A DNA stretch of 64,000 nt from Albula goreensis (GCA_022829145.1 CM040758.1:16658628-16722627), one strand, 5' to 3'; shown: positions 13,499 to 27,584, numbered from the stretch's first letter. A program made the numbers and translations. Notes: generated from the letters alone by a model not told the origin.

Positions 13499-16027
13499 TC
13501 CAGATGGGCTCAAACCATAGGGGATGGTCCACTGGTGCCAAAAGCAACATTATCCAACGGTGTCTGACATCATCTGACAAAATAAAGGCAGGGCCTGAGT
13601 GGGGGTTGGGAGGGGCTTTTGGAAGGCGCCACAGAACTCAATTCCAGTGCAGGGTGAATGGTGCTCAAAAACTGCAGGAACGGGCTATCCAAGAGCACGG
13701 CTTCCATGCTACTGGGTTAAGGAAATTAAACGCTCAGGTTGGTTCCAATCTAAGCATGATCTGATAGGGGAACTGCTGAGAAATCACTTTTTTTATGAGG
13801 TACAATTTATGAACAGTGTAAAAATCACAGACATTGCAGAGTATGATGTTCTATGCATGTCCACTTCTCTGTGGTCACAGTTTCACAATGGGATATATGG
13901 TCTGAATCAACACTTTATCAAACATGAAGTTCTACATTTTCAATATATTTGTGCTTTAAAGTATAAGATAATATTTGTAGTTAGAATGCAAGGATTGTGT
14001 GGAGGGGATTAGCAAGGCACAGTCTTGGTAATCTTCTCCACGCATTTCCGTTCTGAAGAGAGCACCTTTGAAATTCTTCAGATAAATGTTTAAACAAGCT
14101 CTAATATGCATGAATGTACCCAGTCTCTGCACGCTGTCCTCCGTATAACCTTTTTCACGGTGCTTTTCTTTCCTTGTGTAAAGCTCCAACAAATCACTCC
14201 TAACAGTAAAGCAAACAGGTCTACAAAATATTCAGATGTGAAATGTTAGCTGCATTTTTAAATAAAGGTTTATTTCTGATGGAGTCCTGCTTATACAGTA
14301 ATTTGTGTGATAAATATCATCATAACTCTGTGCATATCTAAGGTTTCCCTTGAAAAATACAGATCAATCTCAGTGACTTCTACCTGGTTTAATAAACATA
14401 TTTAAAAAAATGGTAGTGCAAGGAGCTCTGGTAGACCAGTCATAGTCAGACACTGATGAATTCCAGGCTCAAATACGTTAGGAAGTATGGCTTGGCCTAC
14501 AGGCCCTGACATGCCCTCATGGCCTCCATCAACGAAGCTACTCCAGAGCTCTCCATTTCTTTACATCACAGTGAGCACTGTGTGATGCCTTTGATTCTTT
14601 AGTATCTGGGCTGACTGGCTCCAAGTAGGCTATATCATCACTGTTGATGCAGATTATTTCTCATACTCCCTAATTCTGTGGCAAGACTCTGCCACCAGTA
14701 GCCAAAGAAATACCTTCTCTGCCTGAGCTCCGACAGCACTTCCCACCCTCTCTCAAGCCAAAATGTACTTCCAATACTCTCAAAGAAGTACAGACACCTC
14801 CTGACTTTGGGGGGGAAAAAGCAAATAAACAGAATCAGATAAATCACTTGATCAATCAAATGACTGTTTCTCATCGTCGGCACCTCCCGAGGTGGAAGAC
14901 TCTCGGTCTCATTAATGAGCTCATTTGTGGCATCCTGAACCAAGACCCAATACTAACTGCCAGCAATGCAGTGCTGCACTGGAATGCAGCCAAAGCTTGG
15001 CGAGCCAAGTGCTTGTCCCACTAAATGAAACACCCATATTTGGTCTTAAAATTCACAACAGCCATCGCAGGGCAAAAATAGCCACATTTGTTGATGAAGA
15101 GGCTGCCTTCAAATAATGACCACACAAGTGGAGGTGAAATGCAAGAGGAATGGCTTGGGGGTTGAGAAAAGACAAAGTTCAATTGCCTTTCTGTTTTGGA
15201 TGTGGATCTGTGGCTTCAGCATTGAGGGGTCGCCTTTCACAGCGTTGGGGTGGGATATAACCCTTGTTTTCTAAATCGACAGTTTCTTCCATTCCACTTC
15301 ACGGAAAGTGCAATCGTTTGATCTCTGAAAACTGTGTCGAGAGGATTAAATCAGATTGTGTGTTTTAGCTAGAATACCAAGTACTGTTCAAAGCTCAGAC
15401 TTTCACTTCCTCTATATAACCCCTTAAGAGCACCTTGTCTCAAGACCTCGATAGTAAGGCTAAATTCTTTTAATGTTAACTTCATTAAAAGACCCCTGAC
15501 TATAACAATGATATCCTAGTCCCCTTCCTCTTCCACTTTCACCCTACCTGACTCCCAGTCCTCAGGGTGTGCAACCACAGAGTTTTGGAAAGGCACTCTG
15601 GGAAATTATTTCTCCTTCAGTGGTGTTTTATCTAATTTCCTCATTGCTGTCAGGCAACCTCTTTTTTTGGCATTTTTTTAAAAAACCCAATGGACATTGT
15701 TCAGCAGGCTTCCTTATCTCTAAGGAAGATCTGAAGATATCATTTGACCTTGGGTTTGAAAGGCACATCAATTATTCAATATTCCATCCATTTTCAAGAC
15801 CGTTATGTTTGGGGGGGACTGACAGTGTCCTGAAAAAAGCCCCAGCAAAAAGCACAAACATCCCTTTTACATGAAGCTGCACATGTTATATTCATATACG
15901 GTAATGGCTCTGCATTTCAGCGGTACAAAGACTGCACTGTACACAGTCTTCCCAACACATTTCCAGTTCATGGTACACAGAGAGCACACGGCTGAGAAAA
16001 GCAGAAAGAGGCAGACCGAGCACTCAC

Positions 16028-16342
16028 CAGTCTTAGGGTTGATGGTGAAAAAGCCCTGAGGGTTGCCGCTGGTGATCCTGTAGGTAAGTTTCTCGCTGGA
16101 GCCCGAGTCCGGGTCGAAGGCCTCAATCTGGATGATGGACACATCCTTGGGGGAGTTCTCCATGACGGAGGGGTAGTAGACGGGCTCGGACGTCTGAGGG
16201 GCGTTGTCATTTACGTCCTGCACCTCAACATAGACCTCCACGAAGGAAGAGAGTGGCACCACGCCCCGGTCGGTAGCATACACAGTCAACCAGTAGTGGG
16301 GTGTGGTCTCGTGGTCCAGCAGCTCTTGTGTTCTGATGATTC
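16028..16342 (-). CDS. fat1: fat1 coding exon: end of cadherin repeat 10 and most of repeat 11
   Basis: A 315-nt exon with acceptor tcccatag|GAATCATC at 16343/16342 and donor ACTG|gtgagtg at 16028/16027, phase 1 on both sides. It completes the glycine codon begun in the previous exon and adds 104 residues (about 1089-1192), ending with the first base of another glycine codon. It begins [20 protein letters not shown] and ends [13 protein letters not shown]. The calcium-binding linker [11 protein letters not shown] (about 1128-1134) ends repeat 10, and the next repeat starts at SEPVYYP. The string [20 protein letters not shown] closely resembles recalled vertebrate FAT1. The open frame runs past the donor into the intron, but that continuation has no cadherin character, so the GT at 16027 is the real end. 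Confidence 0.95.
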
Positions 16343-17365
16343 CTATGGGACAAAACGAGCAGGTGAGTACTGAGCACTCAGTGTGGGGGAAGGGGGGTCA
16401 GCAGTCATTCACTTCTGCTTTTGACACATCCTATAAACAGAGTTCTTTAGTGCATTGAAGGCTGGCCAGAACCACTTCATGTTATCACCAACAGATTTCA
16501 AAAGAAATTCATGTAAGCAGTGACCTCAACATCATAATCATCGTTATTATAACCAGTAATGATCATAATAAAACAATAAAATTACCAGCCATGAGTTAGT
16601 AGGAATGAAACGGATGTGGAAGATGTACATGAACATTATCTCTTCTGCTGTGGCTGTAAACACACAGTCCAGGAAAAGGATGAATAAAGTTTGGCTCCGC
16701 CTGTGGTTTATGACAGGGATAAATGGCACAAGCGTGGGTGCTGGTTTAATGCGAAAAGGCGTGGCCCTTTTATGGCTGTGTGCTGGCTGGTCAAAGGTTA
16801 CCCCTGGCTGGGCGAGGCTGAACACTCATTTACACTTGGTGTCATATCCCTGAGATAAGGCTGGCCTTCTCTTCCCTGAACTGCTGGAGTGGAGGCTTGA
16901 TATTGCCTTTCACACAGCATCCTCTGGGTTTGTTCTGTCTCTGTAACTCAATGACAGCCAGCCCTGCTCTGGAGCCGAAATGACAGGTTACCTCTCACCT
17001 CCAGGTTATAATTCCAACAGATCCTGTTTTTAAACCTCTCCCTTTTTCTGGTTCCTGTTTGTTCTCTCCCTGACTGTCTCTCTTTCTCTCACTGTTCTTC
17101 TCCCTTCAGCAACTGTTAAGTAGGATTAAATGACGCAAATGGGGAAATAGGCACACATAAAGTGGCTCACTTACATACCCTCTAGGCATGAGAATCAGGA
17201 TAGCCTACATATCTTTTAATGCATACTAAAAGCACATCTCTGTCTCACACACACACACAAAAAAAAAATAGGCCAAATCTAATTTTTGCCAAGAGTCAAC
17301 AATGACAACAAAAGAACAAATTGGACAAAAGTTCTGCATTGCAACATGGAGTTAATCAAAGAATG

Positions 17366-17440
17366 GGTGAGCGAGCAAGCGAGCGAGCAAGAGAGCAAGA
17401 GAGAGAGAGGGGGCAACAGAGAGGAGAGAGAGGGAGACAG
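17366..17440. repeat. GAGC/GAGA purine-rich tract
   Basis: An imperfect (GAGC)n passing into (GA)n and G-rich sequence, about 75 bp, nearly all purine on the plus strand. Potentially triplex-forming. Confidence 0.8.
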
Positions 17441-20400
17441 TGGGGAAGCTTACGGAAGCTCAGGCTGCAGATTTGTGCTGCTGCATGTAACAGTTGTGCA
17501 GGGAATTGCGAGTGTTGCACATCAATAAAAAATGCGAGTGCAAATCCAATTCGCAGCGTTCCGGGGGGAAGGAGCAGAGGATGTGTGGGCTCTTGCCAAG
17601 TCCGACCCCACGCTTGAGCGCTCCGCTGTTTAGCTCCAGAAGACCGGAGCCCCAGAAAACTTTCATTCTCTGTGCTACTCTTTTCCTCCATGTCTGACCA
17701 TGAAAGCCACTGGGCTTTCATACCGAACGAGGTGCTCCTGGGCAGACCAGAGTGCCAGAAATCGGGATCTGACAACATCACCCAGCACTGTTGCAGTGAC
17801 AGCATAAACGGGCCATGTCTGCCCACAACAGACAGGCCTTCTTTATGTTGTGATTAGTGCTAATTATGCAGACTTCACCCGAGTTTGTTTTCTGTGCTTG
17901 CCTGTACACTGGATTTCCCTTTGCTTTCAGCCCATGTCCAACTGTCTGCACAGCCCAGCAGCCCAGGGCAGCAGTGTACTTTAGTGCAGCAGTTCCAAAA
18001 CTTTCTTCCTCAAACGACCGCCGCAAGGCAGTGAACCCCCAAACACAATGAAATTACTTCCATTACAGGCTGCAATGTAGTGGCTAGTTCACACACAAAT
18101 ACATACAAAGACAGATATTTCATAAAATATTAACACAAACAGAGGGATTTGCAACATTTATTTTATCTGGAAGTCTGAAATTTTAATTTATGAAATTCTT
18201 ACATTTTGAAGAGGGCGTACTGGGTATATAACCAGAAGACTACCAGGTTTCGTAATCTGCCAAATAGCATAGGTGAAGAGGACATCCCAAACAGAAATGC
18301 ATACTAATAAATAATTCAACTTAACCCTGCCTTTAAACATTTCTTCAAAGGCTCTGTAACAAGCAAAAAAGAAATTCTATAAAACCATCCAATATGCTGT
18401 GTCATTTATGTACAGTAGATTAATAGCCTGCTCCTAACACACATGACTCATAGCTCTCATAAATACGAGACCAGGGGTAAACAGACAACGTAAGTGCCTG
18501 ATAAAGTTATCTTTCCTTAACGTTTACTTCCCTTGTCTATTTCATCTGCCAGGCGCTTATCCTCTCAACCCTGTCCCACAACAGCTAAACTCTGACACAC
18601 TGTTCCTTCAGCAGCTACTTCCTTGTTCCTAACCCTGCCACAGTTATTTCAGGCTGGTTTCCTTTTCTTTTTTGTGTTGATTTTTAGAAATATATACAAA
18701 TTGCTTCCACGGCAAAAAATCCAATCAACAACTTAAAGCTCGTCTGAATACTCTGTATTTAATACTTCACAGACAGTACAGTTAAGCTCTTTATGATTAG
18801 TTTCCTGTCAAGGCAGACTGACATGGCATCCCACACTACACTAAATAGGTTAAACAATGCATATCTTCTTGGAGGCTGGGGGGGTGGATAGTCAAAACAT
18901 CTGCAGTTGTCGTTTGTTATGCTATGGCTTGCCTGGAACTAGCCTGCAGGATAAACAATATCCTGCTACTTGAGTTTTCCTAAAGGATTCTGGTGCATTA
19001 ATTTAATGAAGGTAAACGCACCAGCCAAACAGTCAAACAATGGCAGAAATGTATTTGAAATTCCTCCTCAATTGACTTGTACAGCTATGATGTTGATTCA
19101 GATATTGTCTTGCCATGTAATGGCTGCCAAAGGAATAACACCATTTCGTTGATGAAGGCAGAATGCCAAATCACTGGAGTCCTTGGCTGCATCTTTGTTT
19201 AAAACAACAAAAATGTAGACCTTGATTTAATCGTGCAAAGTACAGACCTTTTCTTCTCTCTTCTATAGGGTTAAATAAATGGGTAATACACTTTCATTAA
19301 GAAATTCCAAAGGCTTAAGTCAAGGGTCGTGCATGATGTTACATTATGGACAGGATGCCCCCATCAATAAAATACTACACCAGTCCTCAGCTTGTCTGAA
19401 TGAAAGCCATGTTTTACTGTGGGAACCCCCTCCCCTCTTCCAATAGGTTAACTTAACCTGAGATAATGCAAGGAAAATAGGCCAATCATTTAAATGCAAA
19501 CAGCAGTGACATAGGTAAGAGAGTCCTCACTAGTGATTCAAAGACAGGTAACTCTCCTGGAACCATGTGCAGGCGTTTGTATTATTTTAGACAGGGAGAT
19601 AGAGAATTACATGCACATTAAAGCTGGAAATTGAAACAAATTAGAAAGCCAAAAAAGATTAGCCGTTGTCAAAAGAGGATTATGATTTGTAAAATCCTGC
19701 GCAGCTATCCTCTGTGCTCATTTTCATATAAGTGGGTCTGTTGCAGAACAGACACAGGAGTCAGTATCATAGCTTCTCCCTGGCAACTGTGAAGACCCTT
19801 TAAATGCAGAAACACAGCACAGCCTCTCACCCACACCACGACATTCACAAGTACAGCAGTGTTTTAAATGGATTTCACACAACCTAACATACAGGGCCTG
19901 AACATGAATTCATTTACACTGATCTCCCAGAGCAACCCCCCAAAAAAAAAAAAAAAAAAACAAAAGTACTGGCTTCCATGTGTATTCCCAGGCATTATAC
20001 TTTCCAGACAGAGACTTTGCTTTGAACTCACACTGTTCGCCTTTTTCCAACGGCCTCCACATTCCTCAGCCTTCTTAGGCCTCCTGCTTCAAGCTTACAT
20101 AAACTTTCTCATCAACCTTTTTTTTTTTTTTTTCCAGCGGCGGAGAAATGCTTCAGATTCCAGAGCCATAGAAAAGGCCTGGCATACTGGCGTATTAAAA
20201 ATCGCCTAAGCTGCGTTCCCGAAACTTTGCACCTCAAATCACATCACATCACCCCCCCCCCCAGAGTTGTTAGTCTACCTTGCCACCCATCCCCCCAAAT
20301 TTTTTAAATGTGACGAGATTTCAAAAGACCAAGAAAAAGCAGAAATGTACAACTGAAACTTTTGATAAATTTGCTTCAACTGTCTGCAACCATACTTAAT

Positions 20401-22227
20401 TTGGACTGATCTAATGTGACCATATTCTAGACATCTCTTTAGAACAATATTCTACTCTAGATAAGAACTTGGGGAAAAAGGACATTGGTGCATTGGTAGC
20501 AACATCTTAAGATAGAGTCATTACAATAAAGTGAATGACTGACATAATGATAAGGGTTTTGGAATCTTTGATTGTACAACTTTGCAAACAATGCCTTGGT
20601 TTGAAAACTGTCCTTTTTAATAATGTCCCTCTTGCCTGCCTGCTAATGGGATTCAGGAAAATTTCATCCATCATGCCTGGTCTGGTTAGTATGCAATTTG
20701 TTGTTGTAGAATTCTTCAAATATGGTTAAACAATGCTATCATTTAGGTTAAGTGCTTTTGAGCTTCTATGGAGGAAGAAGTGAAAGGTCTGCAACATCTT
20801 TCAACCCTGCATTCTTAAGTCAAATTCTTAAAGAGAGGAATATCTTGCCAATGGACGTTTTGTTTTTGGATGACTAGAGAAATTCAGAGAGTGCAGGAAA
20901 TAGATGCAGACTCCGATGCTTTCCCACATACGGTTGGCACTCACACTTGATTGTCTTAATTTTGTAAACCTGCTAGCCTTTAGGGAGCAACACATTATGG
21001 CAGCTAGACAGTGAACTTGAAAAACGCAGCTAGTGTGGACATTTGTAACAGATGAAGTAAATCATTTTTCAGCTCTAAATAGCTAATTGGAGGCCAGCCC
21101 ACACAAGACCATGGTTGGTCAGAAGTAGTAACAGATCATTGGTTACTGGGCAGCAGCATTCCACAACAGAAACAGTCTGGTACATGCCTACACCATACAG
21201 AGAAATCTGGGATTGCACAAAAAAATGAAACTTCGGAAATGTGAGGCCGCTCAGAAAGAAAATCATCATTCAGTTCAATCTATCATTATGTGTTCCTACA
21301 AACCATTTCTCATCCCGAACGCAGACAGAGGCTTTCAGTATGACCAAGGTTATCAGAAAAGTAAACACAAATCCTGGAAACAATTTCCCCCAATTACCAC
21401 ACAAAGATTTAACAAACAGGATCTCATACAATAGCTCATTCTTTTTTTCTAATCTTATCTACGCTGCATCCTGGGCAGAGCAATTATGACAAAGCAAGCC
21501 ACTGATTCAACCCACAGCCATTTCCGTTTCATGCGTCGCTGTTTATTTTGTATACAGCTGCAACCGACACAAACGGCACTAGCGACAGCTGGCAGGGGCG
21601 GGCAGGGGTACGATTCGTCTAAAGTACCATTTCAGCAGCTTAATGCCAAGCACTGTATCTGACCATTCCATTACCCTAATCTTAAAAAAACAGCACCCAC
21701 TATTAAAGCCCAAAAAAAAGCATCATCAGTACAATTTATACACTCTCCCACTACATGCTCTAAAAAAACCGGTGAGAAATAAATTTGACATGTTTTACAT
21801 TTACAAATACATTTTAGTAAAATAATTTTATTAGAAAAAAATAGAAATAATAAATTCATTTAAAAAATGAATGGTTGTATTCATTGGGAGTGGGTGGGGA
21901 GGGGTGGTCTTCCATGAATGAAGAGGAGTGATGTAATTAGAATATGCCTGACGGGATTCTTGCAGAATTTAGCCCATTAATTCCAGTCCAGGAAACCTAT
22001 TGGGACATGCCCAGACAGCTTCCATTGTCATATCACTGGATGTTATTTCAAAAGCTTCAGAGCATGTCTGTTCACAGGGCTGCAGTTTTAATATAGTATT
22101 ATTTAAAACCTGCTATCTCTCAACCCTTGGGGGCAGGTGGGGGGGGGAGGGGTTCGCTGGTATTTCGATAATAAATGAGAAAAAGGTATGCAAGGAGGTT
22201 CGTTCTGGCAGAGGTGCACTCAGCTAT

Positions 22228-22230
<3 letters not shown>

Positions 22231-22259
<29 letters not shown>
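22231..22259. repeat. T29 homopolymer
   Basis: Twenty-nine consecutive T residues followed by c. On the minus strand, the coding sense of fat1, it is poly-A. No retroelement body could be recognised next to it. Confidence 0.9.
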
Positions 22260-22514
22260 CCAAAGGGATGCGACGAAAGCGGTTGTGCAGAGGAGAAGTT
22301 TGAAATTACGGATAAACTTTGACTCATGATGACTTTACAGGCCACACCACCTTCCCTACTAATATTACAGTCCATCAACTCTCTATAACACCCTATATTC
22401 ATATAGGCATTGCCCACCCCCTTTACATACATATATCAGGATTCAATCACCTAGCTACAATCCTGTTATTGCTACCACATTATTGAAAATGCTTAGATTT
22501 CATCTGGAAATGAG

Positions 22515-22516
22515 GT

Positions 22517-22575
<59 letters not shown>

Positions 22576-22589
22576 TGAGTGAGTGTGTG
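22515..22589. repeat. (TG)n/(GA)n compound microsatellite
   Basis: About 23 TG units with a ta interruption near the start, then (GA)n and GAGT units. Confidence 0.95.
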
Positions 22590-23879
22590 ATAAGCCCAGT
22601 CTTACCATATACTACCATCGGTTTCATCTGCCCACCATTTTATTGAACGGATGCCAAAAATAATGCAGCTGTCAACCTGTTTCACATCAGGGCTGTGACT
22701 GAATATTACTTTGCATCCTTTCAGGTTTGCTTTATGATGATTTCTCAGACCACTGTCAAAAATTAAAATATTGAAACAATATGCATTAAACTTTTTATAT
22801 TCCATAAGGAAATTCCAAAGTCATAATTTACTATCACCACAAATCTTTAAATCAGGCTACAATTAATGATGAAGGTTAGACTAAAATCCACATGTAGCTT
22901 CATAAAATGCATAAGGAAGTGATAATATATAAAACACACAACTAAAGTTGGATGAGTACTGCCAATACTCACCATACTAGAAATGTTAATGACAAATATA
23001 GTACAACATTGTTGAACAGTCTTTGTTTTAACTTTTCTCATGGAAAAACCCTGACATATTAAAAGATGGGTTTCCATGCAGTTAAAGTACACTAATGTGT
23101 ATGAATAACTATACATCCTAACATTTTTGTGTGCATTTTCAGCAGAATCACGTGGTGAATGTTCATCAGCCCCTTGTGACTCATCAGCAGAGTTCATTAA
23201 GTGTGTCCCTTGGAGACGCGTTCAAAGTGATGTCCCAGATTGTTATGAGATTGTCATGAAGTGTGGGGGGAGATAAAAGCTACAGTGCATAGAAACGTAA
23301 AAGCCAGTATTTCTGCAGCTACACACTTGATCTGAAGACTTTCAGCATGACGATAGTGCTTCACTATTAACCGAAATACATTTGAAAAGCCCACCCCTTC
23401 ACAATTTTTCCAGCAACTGTAATGAAAAGCAGCTCACAGAACATGCCTTTGTGCCAGGCTTGTGTACTGACAAGTCTATGTGCCCTCAGTTTAACCACTC
23501 TACAAGGGTAAAAATGATTTGACAGCATTTTTAAACCATTTCAGAACTACAAGACAGGCATGATTGCTGCAAGTGTAACTATAACACATTGCCAATTTGC
23601 AACAATTCATAGTTCATTTGTGAATGTAGAGCACCAAATAAATGTGTCTTTGTAGAAACACGACTAATCAGAATGCTTTCCCTCACAAGCAAAACACGAG
23701 ATCACGGTATCTGCTGAGAAATAGCCCATGAACTTTGCCTCTTCATCCCCGGCATGGCATATTCTGTTTATTTTATAAATACTTCACCTATTTCAACTTT
23801 GTACCATCACCAAGATTTCAGGAGCAAACTTGGTGACCTCCAAACTGGAGTGCACTGGCACCACAAGAGCCAACTTGCA

Positions 23880-24560
23880 ATCAGGCCATCCGGGCTGCGC
23901 GTGGCCGCTTTCCGAGTTTAAAGACGATTTAACAGGCAAGCAAGAGCCACAAATCTTAACTTGGGGGGGGAAAGGGTGTGCTTTTCATTTAGCGCCCTGC
24001 AATCAACTCCAGCTCATTCTGCATTCCTGACCCAGGTTGCTGGGGCAACTCTACTCAAGCAACGGCTACTCGGCAGGCGCACATTCTCTTTTTCCGAGCA
24101 TGCCGAAGCCGCCGAACTTGTGGCCCCAGTGCTGTATTTCGGAAACAACACTAAGCCAGGAGGCAGGAGCCTGCAGAAAAGAAGTCCGTCTGGATCCCGA
24201 AAACCAAGACGGCAAACCGATCGCTACATACCTCCCTTATCTGGCATCAGAGCGTGAGCCTGGCCTCTCTCACAACAGGAAGGGTGCTGGGAGGGCAGGT
24301 GGGGTGGGTTGAGGGGGCATAAGAGGGGGGGCTTCTTCTTGAAGAGGGGAAAAACACACTGGTGGAACTTTGTTGTTACATGTCAAACTATTTCACCAGC
24401 CTTCAACAAAGGACTCTTTCACTGAGCAATATGCGAACAACTCGGAGCAAAAAGGGCGACTGAATACATTATGCACCAAGCGCATGGATGGAACAAATGA
24501 GCCACGGGACCAGAGGTTGCGATTTTATCACCCGTTATTGCGTACTCACGCGCAGCTCTA
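23880..24560. promoter_or_regulatory. CpG-rich block inside the 11.6-kb fat1 intron
   Basis: CpG dinucleotides are clustered (for example ggctgcgcgtggccgc, gccgaagccgccgaac, cgaaaaccaagacggc, gatcgctac, ctcacgcgcagc) in otherwise CpG-poor intron DNA. No coding exon is recognised. It may be an enhancer or an internal promoter, consistent with the possible first exon at 24232-24330. Confidence 0.4.
24232..24330 (-). promoter_or_regulatory. possible internal alternative first exon of fat1
   Basis: Within a CpG-rich block of the 11.6-kb intron, a minus-strand donor AAGGGAG|gtatgt sits at 24232/24231. An ATG sixteen bases before it reads ATG CCA GAT AAG GGA G, which would join in frame to the next exon (GGA ATC ATC...), giving [16 protein letters not shown]. 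Such a transcript would lack the signal peptide and the first nine or so cadherin repeats. The Kozak context is weak (C at -3), and the phase agreement has a one in three chance of being accidental. Speculative. Confidence 0.2.
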
Positions 24561-25423
24561 CATCACAAGCCCCTTGGTGTCTCTCTCAGGCTGCACTGTT
24601 TTCAGAGTTATGAAGCTTTGCCACCAAGCACTTCCTCAATGGACAAAGAATTCCATTTTTTTGCTACCACATTCCTCAGTCTGCACTACAGATGAGAGCA
24701 AATTAGTTTAACAAATTGAGCTGATGCACAGAATGGGGACACTTACGCACTGACTTCATTAAAGAAAATGTTACTGAAGGACTTAAGTTTCCAATAGTCT
24801 TCAACAAACTGACACAGAAGAAATAGCTGATACCCACTTAATTCTGTCCAAGACAGACATTTTCAAAAAGAGGTTAAGAGTGCAGATTAAAGCAATTCTT
24901 AGAGGAACATAGGATATCACACCACACACTGACTCAAGAAATCAACAGTAACTAACAGCAAATGCAGACCTTATTAATTATAACAAAACAAGAGATTTTT
25001 AAATTATTCAATAATTAAGTCTTCTCCACATATACTACCAAATACCATCACCCCTACTCTTCTATAGCCAACTTTAAAAAAGGTTTTAAAGGCTACAAAG
25101 TTTACCAAGATAATAAACAGAAGCTGGTCACCCACAGCCACATTCCAACTGTGCCTAAACCACTTCCCCCCCCAATCCTTGCCTTGAGAGTCAATCTCCC
25201 AGATACGTTTTCTCCAGATATTTTTTCATTTAAAAAATTCTTCCACCCTCTTCACCAAACATCTGATATTGTTTTGTGTTTGGTTCCTTTCCACCGGTGT
25301 GTTATTTAATGAAGCAACAAAGATCCTGCACGTGCTTCCAGAGACATCAATCAAGTTAGCGGCATACCTAGCTGCCTTTAGTGTGTCAGGCCACCATTAA
25401 CTCAATTACCTCTACCACAGTGT

Positions 25424-25426
<3 letters not shown>

Positions 25427-25468
<42 letters not shown>

Positions 25469-25496
25469 GAGAGGGGGAGGGAGAGACACACACCAG
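25427..25496. repeat. (CA)19 followed by GA-rich tract
   Basis: CA run from 25427 to 25464, followed by tagagagaggggg-type purine sequence. A second, shorter CGCA/CACG tract lies at about 25809-25830. Confidence 0.95.
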
Positions 25497-27584
25497 GGAC
25501 AAAATTAGCTTGGCTCGCAAACTAAATCTCACCAAGGTTCCACATTGCAGTCTACACTAAACATGTTTGTGTGATGTGCAGACAAAAATGCAAGTTCTAG
25601 AGTTTGCAGCTGGTATCAGTCAGCAGCTGCAGACAAACCGCTTAGAAACTTGCCATTTTAATCCTAAATCCATATTTCTACCAAAAACGGAAAACATCTT
25701 CAAAGTAGCCATTAAGATATAAGATTTTCCAGTACAGATAAACCATTGAAGATTCTGACTACATCTTTACATTTTCCCATGGTTCTCTTTCTTCAACAAA
25801 CTAACGATGCACACACGCACGCACGCACACATTAGGCAGAAAGAAAACCTTCAAAGCGACCAGTATATTTTAATTTCCACATCCCTTTTGGCCATCCTGG
25901 GTCAGAGGCAAACAAGAAAATAAAAGGTAAGGGCCTAAATGAATGCAGCCATGTAAAAATGTCCACAGATGTGTCTTCTTCCTTCATTACCTCCTCTGCC
26001 GCCTATAAAAAATGCACAACTGGAGGTGTGTGGCTACCCACCCTACCCCCTCAGACCCAGGAATTTAACTGCCACTATAACAGAAGAAAGGGCTTTTGGG
26101 TGTGCACCCTTATTTTGAGATTTGTTTTTTTTTTTTTTCCCCAACATAATCTTCCAGCCACATGTGGCATCCTTTACTGTTCCTCCCAAATTCACCCCAC
26201 CCCCCTTCCCAATTTCCCAGGGGAGCAACCGCCTTGGGCATACTTGGTCTGCAACCAGCTCTGGCTGTGTCCAACACAATGGATCACTATGCAAGACAAT
26301 CCTATCATTGCCCATCCAGATAGATCACATGTGGGTGGGCTGATAGAGAAGGGTAGTGTGGTCTACCCTACAACATTCACATTTAGGTTCTATTCAGAAC
26401 ATTCACATTTAGGAAGAATCTAAACACAATGCTTCTAGCCTGCACAAGCATCTCTGCTTTTGTTTTTCGGTTGTTTTTTTCATGCCATTGTGGTGATGGC
26501 AACCAGTACTGCCATCTAAGACTCAACAGATCAGGAAATTAAACCCAGCTCCTAGCCCATTGTATATGACAAAAAAGAAAATGACCCATCTAATTTTCAT
26601 AACAACAAACATTTTACATTTTGGAATCAGTTTTCAGGAATGGGTCTCAAATTGACACTACAGCAAAAAAGGAAACTGAATGGTGAAAAACCCTTTCCAT
26701 TCGAACATTCTTTTCATTTACAGAATCAAACAAATGACATGCTTCACCCCAGTCATAATCCCCCCTATTATAAGAGGGCCTGTTTTGCATTTTTTAGACA
26801 TCATGTGTGAACAAAAAAGGGGGATCAATAACCTACAATACATCCAATAAACCACCATACAGAATCACTGTAGGGGCCGGCCACATACAATGGCCAACAG
26901 ATGGCTCAAACAGAGAGGGCTCCATGCTGGCTCATCTTGTCATGCTAAATTTACCACCAGAGAAAGTGAGATCCACAGCAGACTCTAGTAATTTACCTTT
27001 CTCATTAACAGATCTGCATAACTAAAATTCCAACTGATCCCTCTGCAAAGTGCACTGTGCAAGAAAATCGGGTTTGAAGTAATACTTTGGAAAGCAAGGT
27101 ATTCAGCAAGCTGCATATGCTCAAAAGCTTATGTTTTATGTATTGCATTTGGCTGGTCCACTTGGACATTAAATATGCATATTGCCACACAGGAAAAAGT
27201 ATAAAAGGTGAATGCTGACACTTAGCCATATGTCATGGAGAGCAAGAACATATTATGAAAAAGCTGCAATTGTGGTGCAAAACATTTGGATGGCATATCC
27301 AGTAGTAGCTTTATGTGGCAGAACCATTTGAATTCCAGGCAATTTATTTTAAGCCGTTTTCACAGATGCTTGAACTGTGTTCCGAACAGCTGAAAGCAGT
27401 GTGAGACTGAACCTTGCTCAGTAGTAATAAAACATTTCAGGCCATGACATTGGCCATACACAAAAACAAAAAAAATCATTTTTTAAAAAAGCATACAAAA
27501 ATACACACAAGAAAAAAATATAGGCTGTATATATCCATGGGGCTAATCATGACTGCGTAAGACTGCTTTTCAATACAAGCAAGG

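Larger units (their letters stand above)
5725..16027 (-). other. fat1 intron, 10.3 kb
   Basis: No coding exon is recognised. It contains a T-run followed by a G-rich stretch (6150-6190), an A22 run (9294-9315), a T12-13 run (about 11137), a T21 run (11612-11632), a (CA)13 microsatellite (13473-13498), and AT-rich palindrome-like sequence near 8550-8580. There are blocks of non-repetitive sequence that could be conserved elements, for example 14870-15000 with a TCATTAATGAGC core, but nothing can be proved without alignment. Confidence 0.75.

Noticed and set aside
15867-16027. Open frame continuing past the donor at 16027
   Set aside because: It is intronic read-through. The 62-nt exon at 5663-5724 supplies the expected protein sequence in the correct phase.
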